From: Candidatus Methanomethylicia archaeon
GTDB taxonomy: Archaea; Thermoproteota; Methanomethylicia; Culexarchaeales; Culexarchaeaceae
Assembly: GCA_025058215.1 (NCBI GenBank)
Contig: JANXEO010000001.1
Span: 62,001 to 126,000 of the forward strand
DNA length: 64,000 nucleotides
Reading direction: 5' to 3'
The notes beneath the pieces were generated by a model that did not search any database, was not told where the DNA came from, and worked only from the letters and a program-made list of their open reading frames with translations. Positions 44,077 to 52,643 of the stretch are shown one piece after another. Both the position numbers and the translations under genes were made by a program. How positions within the stretch are numbered: position 1 is the stretch's first letter; every line of letters begins with the position of its first letter.

Positions 44077-44613
44077 ATGAAATTCACATTATTGATTTCA
44101 ACTCAAAGAGGAAGAGAGGATGATTGCATATCGGAATTATGGTACCTGTTAAGAGAGATAGGAGAAGAAAGAGGAATATACTCTAAAACTGGACTTCCAG
44201 GATTAGTAACAGTAAAAACTTCAATGGATCCTATACAGGTTGTAGAAAAACTTAAAGAAATGGCTATGGAAAGACCATGGGAATTCCATTATGTACTTAA
44301 GGTTACACCAATAGAAGTTACTGTTAAGACAGATATAGAGGAAATAAAAGAAGCTGTTAAAAAGTTACTTTGGAAGATAAGTGAAAATGAAAGTTTTAGG
44401 GTAACAGTAAATAAAAGGGCAGTGGATATGGATAGTAGAACCATAATAGAGGAAGTAGCAGAATTAGTGGATAGAAAAGTTAATTTGGAATCACCAGATA
44501 AAGTAATACAAATTGAAATTTTGGGTAATGTTACTGGGATTTCAATAATAAAACCAGATCAAATATTATCAATAACTAAAATAAGAGAAGAGTATATGAA
44601 GAAATTTAGGTAA
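44077..44613 (+). CDS. THUMP-domain RNA-binding protein
   Basis: 178 residues. The first part, MKFTLLISTQRGREDDCISELWYLLREIG, and the second, YVLKVTPIEVTVKTDIEEIKEAVKKL with FRVTVNKR, form a ferredoxin-like plus THUMP fold like Tan1, which binds tRNA for cytidine acetylation. The frame is open far upstream (43990), but those residues do not fit the family and lie before the TATA-like AAAATTTAAAC at about 44034-44044, so ATG 44077 is preferred. Function as a tRNA modification adaptor is by family. It converges with cgi121. Confidence 0.82.
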   Translation: MKFTLLISTQRGREDDCISELWYLLREIGEERGIYSKTGLPGLVTVKTSMDPIQVVEKLKEMAMERPWEFHYVLKVTPIEVTVKTDIEEIKEAVKKLLWKISENESFRVTVNKRAVDMDSRTIIEEVAELVDRKVNLESPDKVIQIEILGNVTGISIIKPDQILSITKIREEYMKKFR

Positions 44614-44614
44614 A

Positions 44615-45220
44615 TTATTTTGAAATTTCAAATAGACTACTTCTCTCGATAACGATTAGTTCTAAAATTTCACTTATACTTAAATTAGGTTTAGATATAG
44701 ACATTAATTCATTATCAGAAATATTAAATACTTTGATTATATGTTTTATTTTATCATCAGATAAATCTAAGAGTAAATTATAATCTAATTTGACATTAAA
44801 AGTTGAAATTACACTTTTCAAACCTTCATGTATTGAAGATTTATTAAAACCGAATATAACTAAAATTGCTTTATTAATAAATTCATCTAAACCAACTATT
44901 TTTAATGCATCTTTAATTTGCCTCATACCAGAGCAATAAAGTAGAAGTTCTATTTCTAATTTATTAGAAACATTACGACCATATTTAAAACTCCTTAAAG
45001 TCTTCATAGCTGCAGAAGCTACATGCCTCCAAGAAATTATTGAATTAGCATTTAAAAATTGAATTTTAAAATCATCTCTCTTTAAGGATGCTATGAAATA
45101 AAATAATTCATCTCGATGTATAGAATTAGCAAATGATAAACCAAAAATACCAATGTAATCATATAAAAATCCACTTGAAAAATTTATTATTAATCCACCA
45201 TCAACGTTTATTAACTCCAT
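44615..45220 (-). CDS. cgi121: KEOPS complex subunit Cgi121
   Basis: 201-residue subunit of KEOPS, the machine that makes t6A37 in tRNA. Cgi121 binds Bud32 and the tRNA tail. Seen: IHRDELFYFIASLKR, the FKIQFLNANSIISWRHVASAAMKTLRSF segment with the conserved RH(V/L)xxAxxxAxRAF-like pattern, LEIELLLYCSGMRQIKDALKIVGL. It is the last gene of the 50.8-44.6 kb minus-strand operon and overlaps the preceding phosphoribosyltransferase gene by 20 bases. It ends 1 base from the convergent THUMP gene. Confidence 0.87.
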   Translation of the reverse strand: MELINVDGGLIINFSSGFLYDYIGIFGLSFANSIHRDELFYFIASLKRDDFKIQFLNANSIISWRHVASAAMKTLRSFKYGRNVSNKLEIELLLYCSGMRQIKDALKIVGLDEFINKAILVIFGFNKSSIHEGLKSVISTFNVKLDYNLLLDLSDDKIKHIIKVFNISDNELMSISKPNLSISEILELIVIERSSLFEISK

Positions 45221-45824
45221 ATTTCAATTCACCAATTTCCATTAAAACTATTGGTAAAAGAGAGTCCACAATTTCACTTTTAATACCAATATCAATAAGT
45301 TTACTTCTAATATCACTAAAGTTTAATCCCTCTTTAATCCACCTTAAAGTTAAACTTTTAATGGATTCATGTGATTCCCATGGATATATAATCCAAGCAT
45401 CTGTTATTTCAACATAGAAATCGGGAATAAATATAGACCATGGTTTAACATGTATTGTTGCTACAGTAACATTTGAAGCTCCAGCATCAAGTAAATGACG
45501 AACAGCAGTTACAAGACTACTACCAGTATCAGAAACATCATCAACAGCTAGAATATTCTTACCTCTAACATCAATTGAAACTGGTTGAGTAATAACGGGA
45601 ATTCTATCATGAACTCCAACATCCCTATAAAATTCCACTCTTAAACTACCGATATCAGCTATATCTAAGAGATCTGATAGTAACCTAGCTACTATCCATC
45701 CACCTCTAGCAATACCAACTATAGAATCAAATTTTAAACTAGACTTTCTAATCATTAACGAAAGATTTATAACTTTACTGTAGATTTCATCCCAAGATGG
45801 AGCTATAAACTTCAATTTACTCAC
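45201..45824 (-). CDS. Purine-type phosphoribosyltransferase
   Basis: 207 residues. The PRPP-binding loop ILAVDDVSDTGSSL is near residue 95, the N-terminal VGIARGGWIVARLLSDLL matches the xanthine/hypoxanthine phosphoribosyltransferase branch, and a C-terminal helical extension follows residue 140. Likely role is purine base salvage. It starts at ATG 45824, 28 bases after iorB, and overlaps cgi121 by 20 bases. Exact base specificity (hypoxanthine, xanthine or guanine) is not visible. Confidence 0.85.
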   Translation of the reverse strand: MSKLKFIAPSWDEIYSKVINLSLMIRKSSLKFDSIVGIARGGWIVARLLSDLLDIADIGSLRVEFYRDVGVHDRIPVITQPVSIDVRGKNILAVDDVSDTGSSLVTAVRHLLDAGASNVTVATIHVKPWSIFIPDFYVEITDAWIIYPWESHESIKSLTLRWIKEGLNFSDIRSKLIDIGIKSEIVDSLLPIVLMEIGELKYGVNKR

Positions 45825-45852
45825 GATAATGAAAATATTTAGAAAGGGTTAA

Positions 45853-46455
45853 TTATGTTTTCCTATATTGTTCAAAGTTTAAACCTGCATTGAATATACT
45901 TATATTTTCATTTAAGTATTTACTTGGAACATTTTCCATAATAGTCTCAACTACTAATTTTAATGGTAAAACGTTTGGAAACAATTTACAAAAAGCCCCA
46001 AGTAAAAATATGTTTAAGGCTGCTGGTAAACCAAATTTTAAAGCAACTTCCTCAGCATTTAAAACGTAAACTTTTTCAGTAATTTTATTGAAAGCCTTTT
46101 TAACATCGTCTAGAGATGGAGAACTAAATTCACCTAAAGCAACAGAAATTGGTTGGATAGAACTAGAATTTAATAGTACAACAGAATTACTGGAAGTATA
46201 ATTAATTACTCTAATAGACTCTACATAATCTAATGATATTATCGCATTTGCTCCACCTAAAGGTATCAATGGACTAAAAACATTTCTACCAAATCTAACG
46301 AAACTTTGAACAATTCCTCCTCTTTGAGACATGCCAAGAGTCTCCCCAACACGCACCTTATAATTACATTTAACCGCAGCTGAAGCCAATATTTTTGAAA
46401 GAGTTAATATCCCCTGACCACCAACTCCACAAATTACTATATTAAATTCATCCAA
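45853..46455 (-). CDS. iorB: Indolepyruvate:ferredoxin oxidoreductase beta subunit
   Basis: Gamma-domain-like subunit of 200 residues of the 2-oxoacid:ferredoxin oxidoreductase that oxidises arylpyruvates to aryl-CoA. The start NIVICGVGGQGILTLSKILA and the segment GETLGMSQRGGIVQSFVR are hallmarks of IorB. It begins 1 base after iorA. Role: transfers electrons and supports CoA binding within the IorAB pair in the cytoplasm. Confidence 0.93.
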   Translation of the reverse strand: MDEFNIVICGVGGQGILTLSKILASAAVKCNYKVRVGETLGMSQRGGIVQSFVRFGRNVFSPLIPLGGANAIISLDYVESIRVINYTSSNSVVLLNSSSIQPISVALGEFSSPSLDDVKKAFNKITEKVYVLNAEEVALKFGLPAALNIFLLGAFCKLFPNVLPLKLVVETIMENVPSKYLNENISIFNAGLNFEQYRKT

Positions 46456-46456
46456 T

Positions 46457-48313
46457 TTAATACACCTCTATGGCTTTGAATGGACAAACAAATGAACAAG
46501 ATCCACATCCGTTACAATGTGATTGAGATATAAGTGGACCTTTAAATGGATCCCAATATATAGCTGGACAACCAAAAGTATTTACACAAACCTTACATTT
46601 TCTACAGACATCGTAATTTATTGAGATACTATGATATCGTTTACCCATTCTTCTAGCAAGAATTGCACATTCCCTTCTAGCTACAATTACATAAACCCCA
46701 TCAGTATTACTTAAAGCTCTCTTAAAAGCTTCAATAGATCTACGAATATCATATGGATCTATAACTTCGATTTTCTCTATACCAATACCTTTAACTAAGT
46801 TTACAATATCAACCTTTTTTGCAGGTGAACCATCTGCTCTAAAATCAACACCAGGATGTGGTTGATGACCAGTCATAGCAGTAATACTATTATCAAGAAT
46901 TACAACGCTTATATTAACATCAAAATGATATGCATCAAGTAAAGCGGGTATACCAGAATGTAGTAAAGTTGAATCACCAATAGTAGCTATGACGGGTTTA
47001 TCATAACCAGAAATTTTTAGACCTAAAGCCATAGATATACTTGCACCCATACAATGTTCAGTCCATATAGCTTCTAAGGGCTTTTGCAAACTCAAAGCAT
47101 AACATCCAATATCGCCGAAAATTGGTACATCTTCACGCTTATAATTAGATTCCCTAATGGTTCTCAATAATGCATAATATGTAGATCTATGTGGACATCC
47201 AGCACACATAACGGGACCTCTTGGAGGAGCTTCTAAAGACACAATATCAGATTTACTAATTCCACTATTTAATTCAAGGAATTTAGCTAGTGCACTTTCC
47301 ACAGTTCCAATGTTGAATTCTCCCTCTCTAGGTAGTAATCCATTAAGTTTACCATGGAAAACAACATTAAGATTAAATGTTGTAGATAAAGCTCTTATCC
47401 TTTCTTCAAGGAATGGTTCAAGTTCTTCAATGAATATAACCTTTTTACAATGTGATAAGAATTTATTTAAAAGATCAATTGATAATGGATTTGTTAAACC
47501 AAGTTTTAATATAGAACATGAATTAATATTTAATCTCCTTAAAGCTTCAAGTACATAAACGTAGCTTACACCACAAGTTATAACACCATTATCACCTTTT
47601 AAATCCATTAAATTAAATGGACATTTAGCAGCAGCTGAACTAATTAATTCCATACGTTTATTAAGCCAAATATGCCTATCTAAATTCCATCTCATTGAAG
47701 CACGGATATACCTTTTAGGTTCCCTTGGGAATTTTGGCTTACGATCAAACCGCTTTATTTCACCTAAAACTACATCTGATGATGTATGATTTACTCTAGT
47801 TGTAGTTCTTAAAATAACTGGTAGATGATACTCTTCAGAAAAATCTAAACCCCATACAACCATATCTTTAGCTTCTTGAGGATCAGAAGGTTCTAACATT
47901 GGTAAATTTGCAAGAAGTGAATAAAATCGACTATCCTGTTCAGTTTGTGTAGTATGAGGACCGGGATCATCAGCCACTAAAATAATCATACCACCATTAA
48001 CACCAGCATAAGCTACTGAAAGTAATGCGTCTGAGGCAACATTTACTCCAGGAGCTTTCATTGTAACCATAGATCTTAAACCAGCTGATGAAGCAGAAAA
48101 TGCAGCTTCTAAAGCAACTTTCTCATTAGCAAACCATTCAACAAAAATTCCAATTTTATTTGAAACTTCAGATAAAGTCATTATAACTTCAGATGATGGA
48201 GTTCCAGGATATCCGGAAACAAACTGAACACCACCTTCAATAGCTCCTCTAGCAATAGCTTCATTACCCATGAGTAGAATTTTAGATCCAGCTTTACCTA
48301 AAAATTGATTCAC
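46457..48313 (-). CDS. iorA: Indolepyruvate:ferredoxin oxidoreductase alpha subunit
   Basis: 618-residue TPP enzyme of aromatic amino-acid breakdown. N-terminal pyruvate oxidoreductase domain (LLMGNEAIARGAIEGGVQFVSGYPGTPSSE, TMKAPGVNVASD), C-terminal TPP domain with FGDIGCYAL, GDSTLLHSGIPALLDA and TAMTGHQPHPG, and two terminal 4Fe-4S motifs (CRKCKVC...CP and CNGCGSCSFVCP). The open frame starts at TTG 48328, but GGAGGTG is inside that stretch and GTG 48313 follows it at good spacing. It overlaps the end of the acyl-CoA synthetase gene by about 20 bases. Confidence 0.93.
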   Translation of the reverse strand: MNQFLGKAGSKILLMGNEAIARGAIEGGVQFVSGYPGTPSSEVIMTLSEVSNKIGIFVEWFANEKVALEAAFSASSAGLRSMVTMKAPGVNVASDALLSVAYAGVNGGMIILVADDPGPHTTQTEQDSRFYSLLANLPMLEPSDPQEAKDMVVWGLDFSEEYHLPVILRTTTRVNHTSSDVVLGEIKRFDRKPKFPREPKRYIRASMRWNLDRHIWLNKRMELISSAAAKCPFNLMDLKGDNGVITCGVSYVYVLEALRRLNINSCSILKLGLTNPLSIDLLNKFLSHCKKVIFIEELEPFLEERIRALSTTFNLNVVFHGKLNGLLPREGEFNIGTVESALAKFLELNSGISKSDIVSLEAPPRGPVMCAGCPHRSTYYALLRTIRESNYKREDVPIFGDIGCYALSLQKPLEAIWTEHCMGASISMALGLKISGYDKPVIATIGDSTLLHSGIPALLDAYHFDVNISVVILDNSITAMTGHQPHPGVDFRADGSPAKKVDIVNLVKGIGIEKIEVIDPYDIRRSIEAFKRALSNTDGVYVIVARRECAILARRMGKRYHSISINYDVCRKCKVCVNTFGCPAIYWDPFKGPLISQSHCNGCGSCSFVCPFKAIEVY

Positions 48314-49676
48314 GTAATCCACCTCCAAAATAAGTTATTGAGTAAGCAGCATAAACAGCATCTTCAATAGTAAATGTACAGGGTATACCTTTATCTTCTA
48401 AATATTTAATACATTCTCTAACAATGTCACCGTACATAAAACATGGAACTATAGGCATATTAAAACCAGCAGTAAAGAAATCATATATTGCTTTAGCAGC
48501 ATCCATAGGATTCATAAAGCTTGGAGGTACACATACAACTATAGATAAATCATATTCATTGGATAAAGCTACTTCTTTCAAAGTATTATAATACCAATCA
48601 TACCCACCCATAGCAGTAATATCTATCGGATTTTTTAAAGAACATAGTGGTGAGAGAAATGATCTAAGCTTATTTTTAAGAATTTCAGATGGTTCTGGGA
48701 GTAGGAGACCGAAAGATTCACATAAATCTGTTGTTATTACACCAGGACCACCAGAATTAGTTACTATAGCAACTTTGGAACCTTTAACTTTAAAATTGAA
48801 ACTTGAAAATTTAGCTGAAAATAGTAGACCACTTAAACTTAAAGTTTCAAGAATACCGAGTTGCTTAAAAACTGAAGAATATATATGGTATGGTGACGAT
48901 AGAGCACCTGTGTGAGATAGAGCAGCTCTATTACCAGAACTAGACTTACCGGCTTTAAAAGCTACTATGGGTTTAACACCTCTAAATTTTTTACAGGTAT
49001 CAATAAATTGCATACCATTACGTATACTTTCTACATATAATGCAATAGAATTAGTTTTATTATCAACTAAAAGATACTGTAATACATCAACTTCAGTAAT
49101 ATCACATGAATTACCACAACTAACAAATTTACTAAAGCCTAATAATCCTTCTCTAGCTAAAGCAAATAGAATGCCACCAACAGCACCACTTTGAGATATC
49201 AACGAAACACGTCCACTTGGAACCCTAAATTCCATACATGCATGAAAATTATTCTCGGTATTGATTATTCCAGCACTATTAGGACCTATAATTCTAACAC
49301 CATATCTACGTGCTGTTTTAACAAGTTCCTCTTCAAGAACCCTATTGCCAATTTCACTAAATCCAGAAGAAATTACCACTACATGCTTAATACCATTTAA
49401 ACCACATTCCTCTACAACTTTAGGAACTATATCAGCTGGAGTAACCACTATAGCAACATCGGGAATCAATGGTAAAGAATCAATGGATTTAAAAACTTCT
49501 AAATTAAGTATTCTTCCACCTTTAGGATTAACGGGTAAAATATCACCTTTAAAATTACATTCAATAAGATTTCTAACAATCTCATAACCAACTTTACCTG
49601 GAGTTGTAGATGCACCTATAATGGTAACAGAATTAGGATTGAAAAATATATTTAAATCATCTATAACACTGTTCAT
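48294..49676 (-). CDS. acdA: ADP-forming acyl-CoA synthetase, alpha subunit (CoA-binding)
   Basis: 460 residues. N-terminal CoA-binding Rossmann domain (SVTIIGASTTPGKVGYEIVRNL), succinyl-CoA synthetase-like domains with SLISQSGAVGG, and the phosphorylated histidine in RAALSHTGALSS at H255, close to H257 of the Pyrococcus enzyme. Together with a beta (ATP-grasp) subunit it converts acyl-CoA, ADP and phosphate to the acid and ATP. The beta subunit is not in the window. Co-transcription with iorAB suggests use on indoleacetyl- or phenylacetyl-CoA; acetyl-CoA is also possible. Confidence 0.9.
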   Translation of the reverse strand: MNSVIDDLNIFFNPNSVTIIGASTTPGKVGYEIVRNLIECNFKGDILPVNPKGGRILNLEVFKSIDSLPLIPDVAIVVTPADIVPKVVEECGLNGIKHVVVISSGFSEIGNRVLEEELVKTARRYGVRIIGPNSAGIINTENNFHACMEFRVPSGRVSLISQSGAVGGILFALAREGLLGFSKFVSCGNSCDITEVDVLQYLLVDNKTNSIALYVESIRNGMQFIDTCKKFRGVKPIVAFKAGKSSSGNRAALSHTGALSSPYHIYSSVFKQLGILETLSLSGLLFSAKFSSFNFKVKGSKVAIVTNSGGPGVITTDLCESFGLLLPEPSEILKNKLRSFLSPLCSLKNPIDITAMGGYDWYYNTLKEVALSNEYDLSIVVCVPPSFMNPMDAAKAIYDFFTAGFNMPIVPCFMYGDIVRECIKYLEDKGIPCTFTIEDAVYAAYSITYFGGGLRESIFR

Positions 49677-49682
49677 AGTTAT

Positions 49683-49961
49683 CTACCCACCATGAATTAT
49701 AGGGATGAACGTAAGCTCATCATCTTCATTAACAATGTAATCAAGTCCTCCAACGACATCATAAACAGCATCATTTACAAGTAAAAGAATACTTGAACGT
49801 AATTTATTTGGTGAACCATAGAAAATTTCTGATGAAATTTCACCTAGGGAATTGTATATTATTAAGAGAATATCTCTTAAAGTTTTACCATTAACTCCAC
49901 TTAGTACCATAACCTCTCTACCTAAAATATTCTTTAAATGACCTAGAAATTTAATCTTCAA
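49683..49961 (-). CDS. Ubiquitin-like sulfur carrier or modifier (MoaD/ThiS/SAMP type)
   Basis: About 92 residues with a beta-grasp pattern (KIKFLGHLKNILG, TLRDILLIIY, DELTFIPIIHGG) and the C-terminal Gly-Gly needed for adenylation by an E1-like enzyme. Roles by family: sulfur donor for molybdopterin synthesis, for tRNA thiolation (partner of TtuA), or protein modifier. The frame extends to 49997, but GAGGGTGAAAAAG places TTG 49961 after a ribosome-binding site. It overlaps the SerK-like gene by 11 bases and precedes acdA by 6. A tungstopterin enzyme (FwdDB) and a TtuA both exist here, so its partner is open. Confidence 0.78.
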   Translation of the reverse strand: MKIKFLGHLKNILGREVMVLSGVNGKTLRDILLIIYNSLGEISSEIFYGSPNKLRSSILLLVNDAVYDVVGGLDYIVNEDDELTFIPIIHGG

Positions 49962-50796
49962 CTTTTTCACCCTCAAAAACATATAAATATTCATCATATT
50001 TTCTATCTAAAACATGTCCAGGAAGATATATATTAATCCTCTTAGATTTAATTGAATTTATAAACATGGAATTAGCAAAATGAAAATCTTCCATAGATAA
50101 TAAACTTAATGGAGTACAAGTGTTCATGGGTCTAAATGGTAAAACATGTCTAGTGGATTTATGGGGTAAAACTCTATTAGATTTTGCAATTGAAATAACA
50201 TCATTTTTCGAGATTTCAGGTAATGTAATTACAGCAGAGCATAAATTTGAATTTAACTTTTGCAATGCATCAAATTCAAGATCATACTCAATTTTAAAAC
50301 CAAAGTTTAAAATTAAATTCTCTAGATCTTTAGCTAAGTGTAAAGCTTCCATTAAATCTTTTGATGGAAAAACATAAAATCCATTTCTAAAAACTAGCAG
50401 AGTATATTTATTAACATAATCATTTATATCATTAGAATTCAAAAATTTAACATTAGTAAAATATTTTTTAACAATTTCCATTAAACCTAAACCATATATT
50501 GACCTCCACCATCTATAAACCTTCACTCTATTATCCATATAATTAATATAGCAAGTTGGAATCCACTTGAGATTAAGCATTCTAGCAGCAGCAAGTCTAT
50601 GCATACCATCTAAAATAACATTTGAATTACAATCTGCAATTATGGGGTCTTTAAATAGACCATTAGACTTAATGTCATTAACAAGCTTATTTAAAATTGA
50701 CGGAATTATCTCTTCATGAACATATAGGGAATTTACAGGGGCTAAACTAATTTCAATACTAAAATCTAGAAAAGACAATCGCAAACCATGACTCAA
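49951..50796 (-). CDS. ParB-fold protein, SerK-like (possible free serine kinase)
   Basis: 281 residues. The first part has the ParB/sulfiredoxin-like fold: VHEEIIPSILNKLVNDIKSNGLFKDPIIA and VILDGMHRLAAARML, where SerK has an ADP-dependent kinase site (glutamate in VHEE region and DGHHR-like loop). The C-terminal part carries VLPHKSTRHVLPFRP, similar to archaeal SerK. SerK makes O-phosphoserine for cysteine synthesis. The second loop residue is Met rather than His (DGMHR), which may alter activity. It starts at TTG 50796, is first gene of the minus-strand operon, and diverges from the radical SAM gene. Confidence 0.7.
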   Translation of the reverse strand: MSHGLRLSFLDFSIEISLAPVNSLYVHEEIIPSILNKLVNDIKSNGLFKDPIIADCNSNVILDGMHRLAAARMLNLKWIPTCYINYMDNRVKVYRWWRSIYGLGLMEIVKKYFTNVKFLNSNDINDYVNKYTLLVFRNGFYVFPSKDLMEALHLAKDLENLILNFGFKIEYDLEFDALQKLNSNLCSAVITLPEISKNDVISIAKSNRVLPHKSTRHVLPFRPMNTCTPLSLLSMEDFHFANSMFINSIKSKRINIYLPGHVLDRKYDEYLYVFEGEKVED

Positions 50797-50827
50797 TAAT
50801 AGACACCAAAATAAAATTGATTATTGA

Positions 50828-50842
50828 ACAATATTTATATAA
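50828..50842. promoter_or_regulatory. Shared TATA element between the SerK-like and radical SAM genes
   Basis: CAATATTTATATAAT reads as a TATA box on both strands. It predicts starts near 50862 on the plus strand and 50809 on the minus strand, giving leaders of about 10-13 bases to ATG 50872 and to TTG 50796. The longer open frame from 50824 on the plus strand would contain this TATA box, so it is rejected as the start. Confidence 0.5.
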
Positions 50843-50871
50843 TTTGTTTTAAACCATCTATTAATGTCCAG

Positions 50872-51996
50872 ATGAACATACTAGATATACCACTACGCAA
50901 AATGATGCTTAAAGAAGAATTTAGGAGAAGACTACCAGAGAAATCAATAGTTAAAGCTGCAGCAGATTTACATGCTAAGAGGAAGCCTAGACCATGTGGA
51001 TTAACAATACACCCAGCAATTGGATGTACAAATCAATGTGTGTACTGTTATATACAAGACATGGGATTTCCATTCAATAAGATAACCCCATATGGGTTAA
51101 GTGGACCTGAATTAGCTCATGCACTCTTATCAAATCCATATTACATGCCAACAATAAATGGAACCTATCTAGCTATTGGAAGTATAACAGAACCATTTCA
51201 TAAGATTGCAATAAATAAAACAATGGAGTATTTAAAAGCATTAGAAGAATTGGGGAATCCAACGCAATTCTCTACGAAAGAATATATAAATGAGGAAATA
51301 GCTAAAAGAATTGCAAAAATTAAAGTTCCAATAAGTCCATTAATAACAATAGTAACAATACAGAAAAAGGATATTCTAGAACCAAACGCTCCAGACATAG
51401 ATTTAAGACTGAAAACTATAAGGAACTTAAGAATTGGAGGACTTAAACCAATAATTTTCATTAGACCGATACTTCCAGGGGTGACAGATAAAGAAGCTGA
51501 AGATATAATAGTTGAAGCAAAAAATGCTGGAGCTGTTGGAGCTGTTGTTGGAGGATTTAGAGTAACAACTAATATAATTAAAAGATTAAGTAAAAGTGGA
51601 GTAGACCTAAAAATTGTAGTGAAAACTACAGATAAGAAAGATTTGGGAAAGAGAAAGCAAGTAAGTGTAGAAAGTAAAGAATTGAAAAATTTAATAATGG
51701 AAATAGTTAAAGAAAAGGGACTTAAAGCATTTTCATCATCATGTTGTGCAAATGCTTACATATCAGAAACTACGTGTATAAACTTATGCAAAGATGCTAT
51801 AAGAAATATACCTAGAGTAAATATTGATGATGTAAATAAACTTGTAAAAATGATAATTGGAAAAAAGGTTAAAGATGTTGTTATAAATGATAAATATATG
51901 AGGATATTAATGGAGGAAAGATTAACAGCAAAAATGAGGAAAACTCTAAAATACAATTTAAAAACTATATTTAGGAGACGTGTAGATATACTTTAA
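50872..51996 (+). CDS. Radical SAM protein, spore-photoproduct-lyase-like
   Basis: 374 residues. The iron-sulfur motif CTNQCVYC (CX3CX2C) is near residue 50, preceded by TIHPAIGC; downstream SITEPFHK, QFSTKEY and LKPIIFIRPILPGVTDKEAEDI fit the SplB-related archaeal radical SAM group (COG1533-like). A cysteine-rich segment FSSSCCANAYISETTC...C in the C-terminal part could hold a second cluster. The substrate is unknown. It overlaps S17e by 4 bases tail to tail. Confidence 0.85.
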   Translation: MNILDIPLRKMMLKEEFRRRLPEKSIVKAAADLHAKRKPRPCGLTIHPAIGCTNQCVYCYIQDMGFPFNKITPYGLSGPELAHALLSNPYYMPTINGTYLAIGSITEPFHKIAINKTMEYLKALEELGNPTQFSTKEYINEEIAKRIAKIKVPISPLITIVTIQKKDILEPNAPDIDLRLKTIRNLRIGGLKPIIFIRPILPGVTDKEAEDIIVEAKNAGAVGAVVGGFRVTTNIIKRLSKSGVDLKIVVKTTDKKDLGKRKQVSVESKELKNLIMEIVKEKGLKAFSSSCCANAYISETTCINLCKDAIRNIPRVNIDDVNKLVKMIIGKKVKDVVINDKYMRILMEERLTAKMRKTLKYNLKTIFRRRVDIL

Positions 51997-52241
51997 TCTG
52001 TAGTGGATTCAGATTCAGGAGATTCAATTTCCTCTTCTTCAGATTCTAGAGATCTCATATTTATCTTAACAAGTCTAGTAACATAACCAGCTACTCTATT
52101 CTTTAGATGTTTAAATTTAATATCAGTTAATTCTTCAACTAAACGTTTATTTTTCTCAAAATCCGTACTAAACAAGTCTGGATACATTTCTAATAATTTC
52201 ATCGCAATATTCTTCACAATTTTCGTTCGCACTTTACCCAA
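51993..52241 (-). CDS. rps17e: Ribosomal protein S17e
   Basis: 82-residue small-subunit protein found only in archaea and eukaryotes. GKVRTKIVKNIAMKLLEMYPDLFSTDFEKNK and IKFKHLKNRVAGYVTRLVKI match the family; an acidic tail with serines follows. It starts at TTG 52241 with AGAGGGGTC just upstream and a TATA-like TATATTTAAATAATT at 52272-52286. Confidence 0.95.
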   Translation of the reverse strand: MGKVRTKIVKNIAMKLLEMYPDLFSTDFEKNKRLVEELTDIKFKHLKNRVAGYVTRLVKINMRSLESEEEEIESPESESTTD

Positions 52242-52271
52242 ACAGACCCCTCTAACGAAAAATTACAATAA

Positions 52272-52332
52272 ATTATTTAAATATATCGAACTATTATTAG
52301 TATAAATTACCGAAAAGATTAAATTAATATTT
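52272..52332. promoter_or_regulatory. Divergent promoters of rps17e and the histone gene
   Basis: TATATTTAAATAATT (minus sense, 52272-52286) is about 26 bases before the predicted start of the rps17e message. ATTAAATTAATATTT (52318-52332), preceded by purine-rich CGAAAAG as a BRE-like element, is in position for the histone gene. GGTG at 52352-52355 may be its ribosome-binding site. Confidence 0.45.
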
Positions 52333-52361
52333 GAAGAAACAAAATTTTTATTGGTGTAAAA

Positions 52362-52592
52362 ATGCCTGAACTACCTTTAGCACCAATAGAAAGATTAATA
52401 CGAAAAGCAGGAGCCTATAGAGTGAGTGTAGAGGCCGCAGAAGCCTTAAGGGAAGTATTGGAGGAAATAGCCATAGAAATATCAAAAGAAGCTATAGAAT
52501 TAGCTCAACATGCAAATAGAAGAACAGTAACTGGAGATGATATAAAATTAGCTACAAGGAGATTTCAGAAGAGTTTTAAATACCCAATATAA
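52362..52592 (+). CDS. Archaeal histone
   Basis: 76-residue histone-fold protein that wraps DNA as a dimer or longer filament. Three helices: PLAPIERLIRKAG (helix 1), RVSVEAAEALREVLEEIAIEISKEAIELAQHAN (helix 2), RRTVTGDDIKLATRRF (helix 3 with the RT pair and the D that contacts R). No tail. It lies just before tRNA-Ser in the same direction. Its presence argues against Sulfolobales. Confidence 0.97.
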   Translation: MPELPLAPIERLIRKAGAYRVSVEAAEALREVLEEIAIEISKEAIELAQHANRRTVTGDDIKLATRRFQKSFKYPI

Positions 52593-52643
52593 AGTCAATA
52601 GATTTAATACCGTACATAAACTAATACATTTAATTTTATAGAG

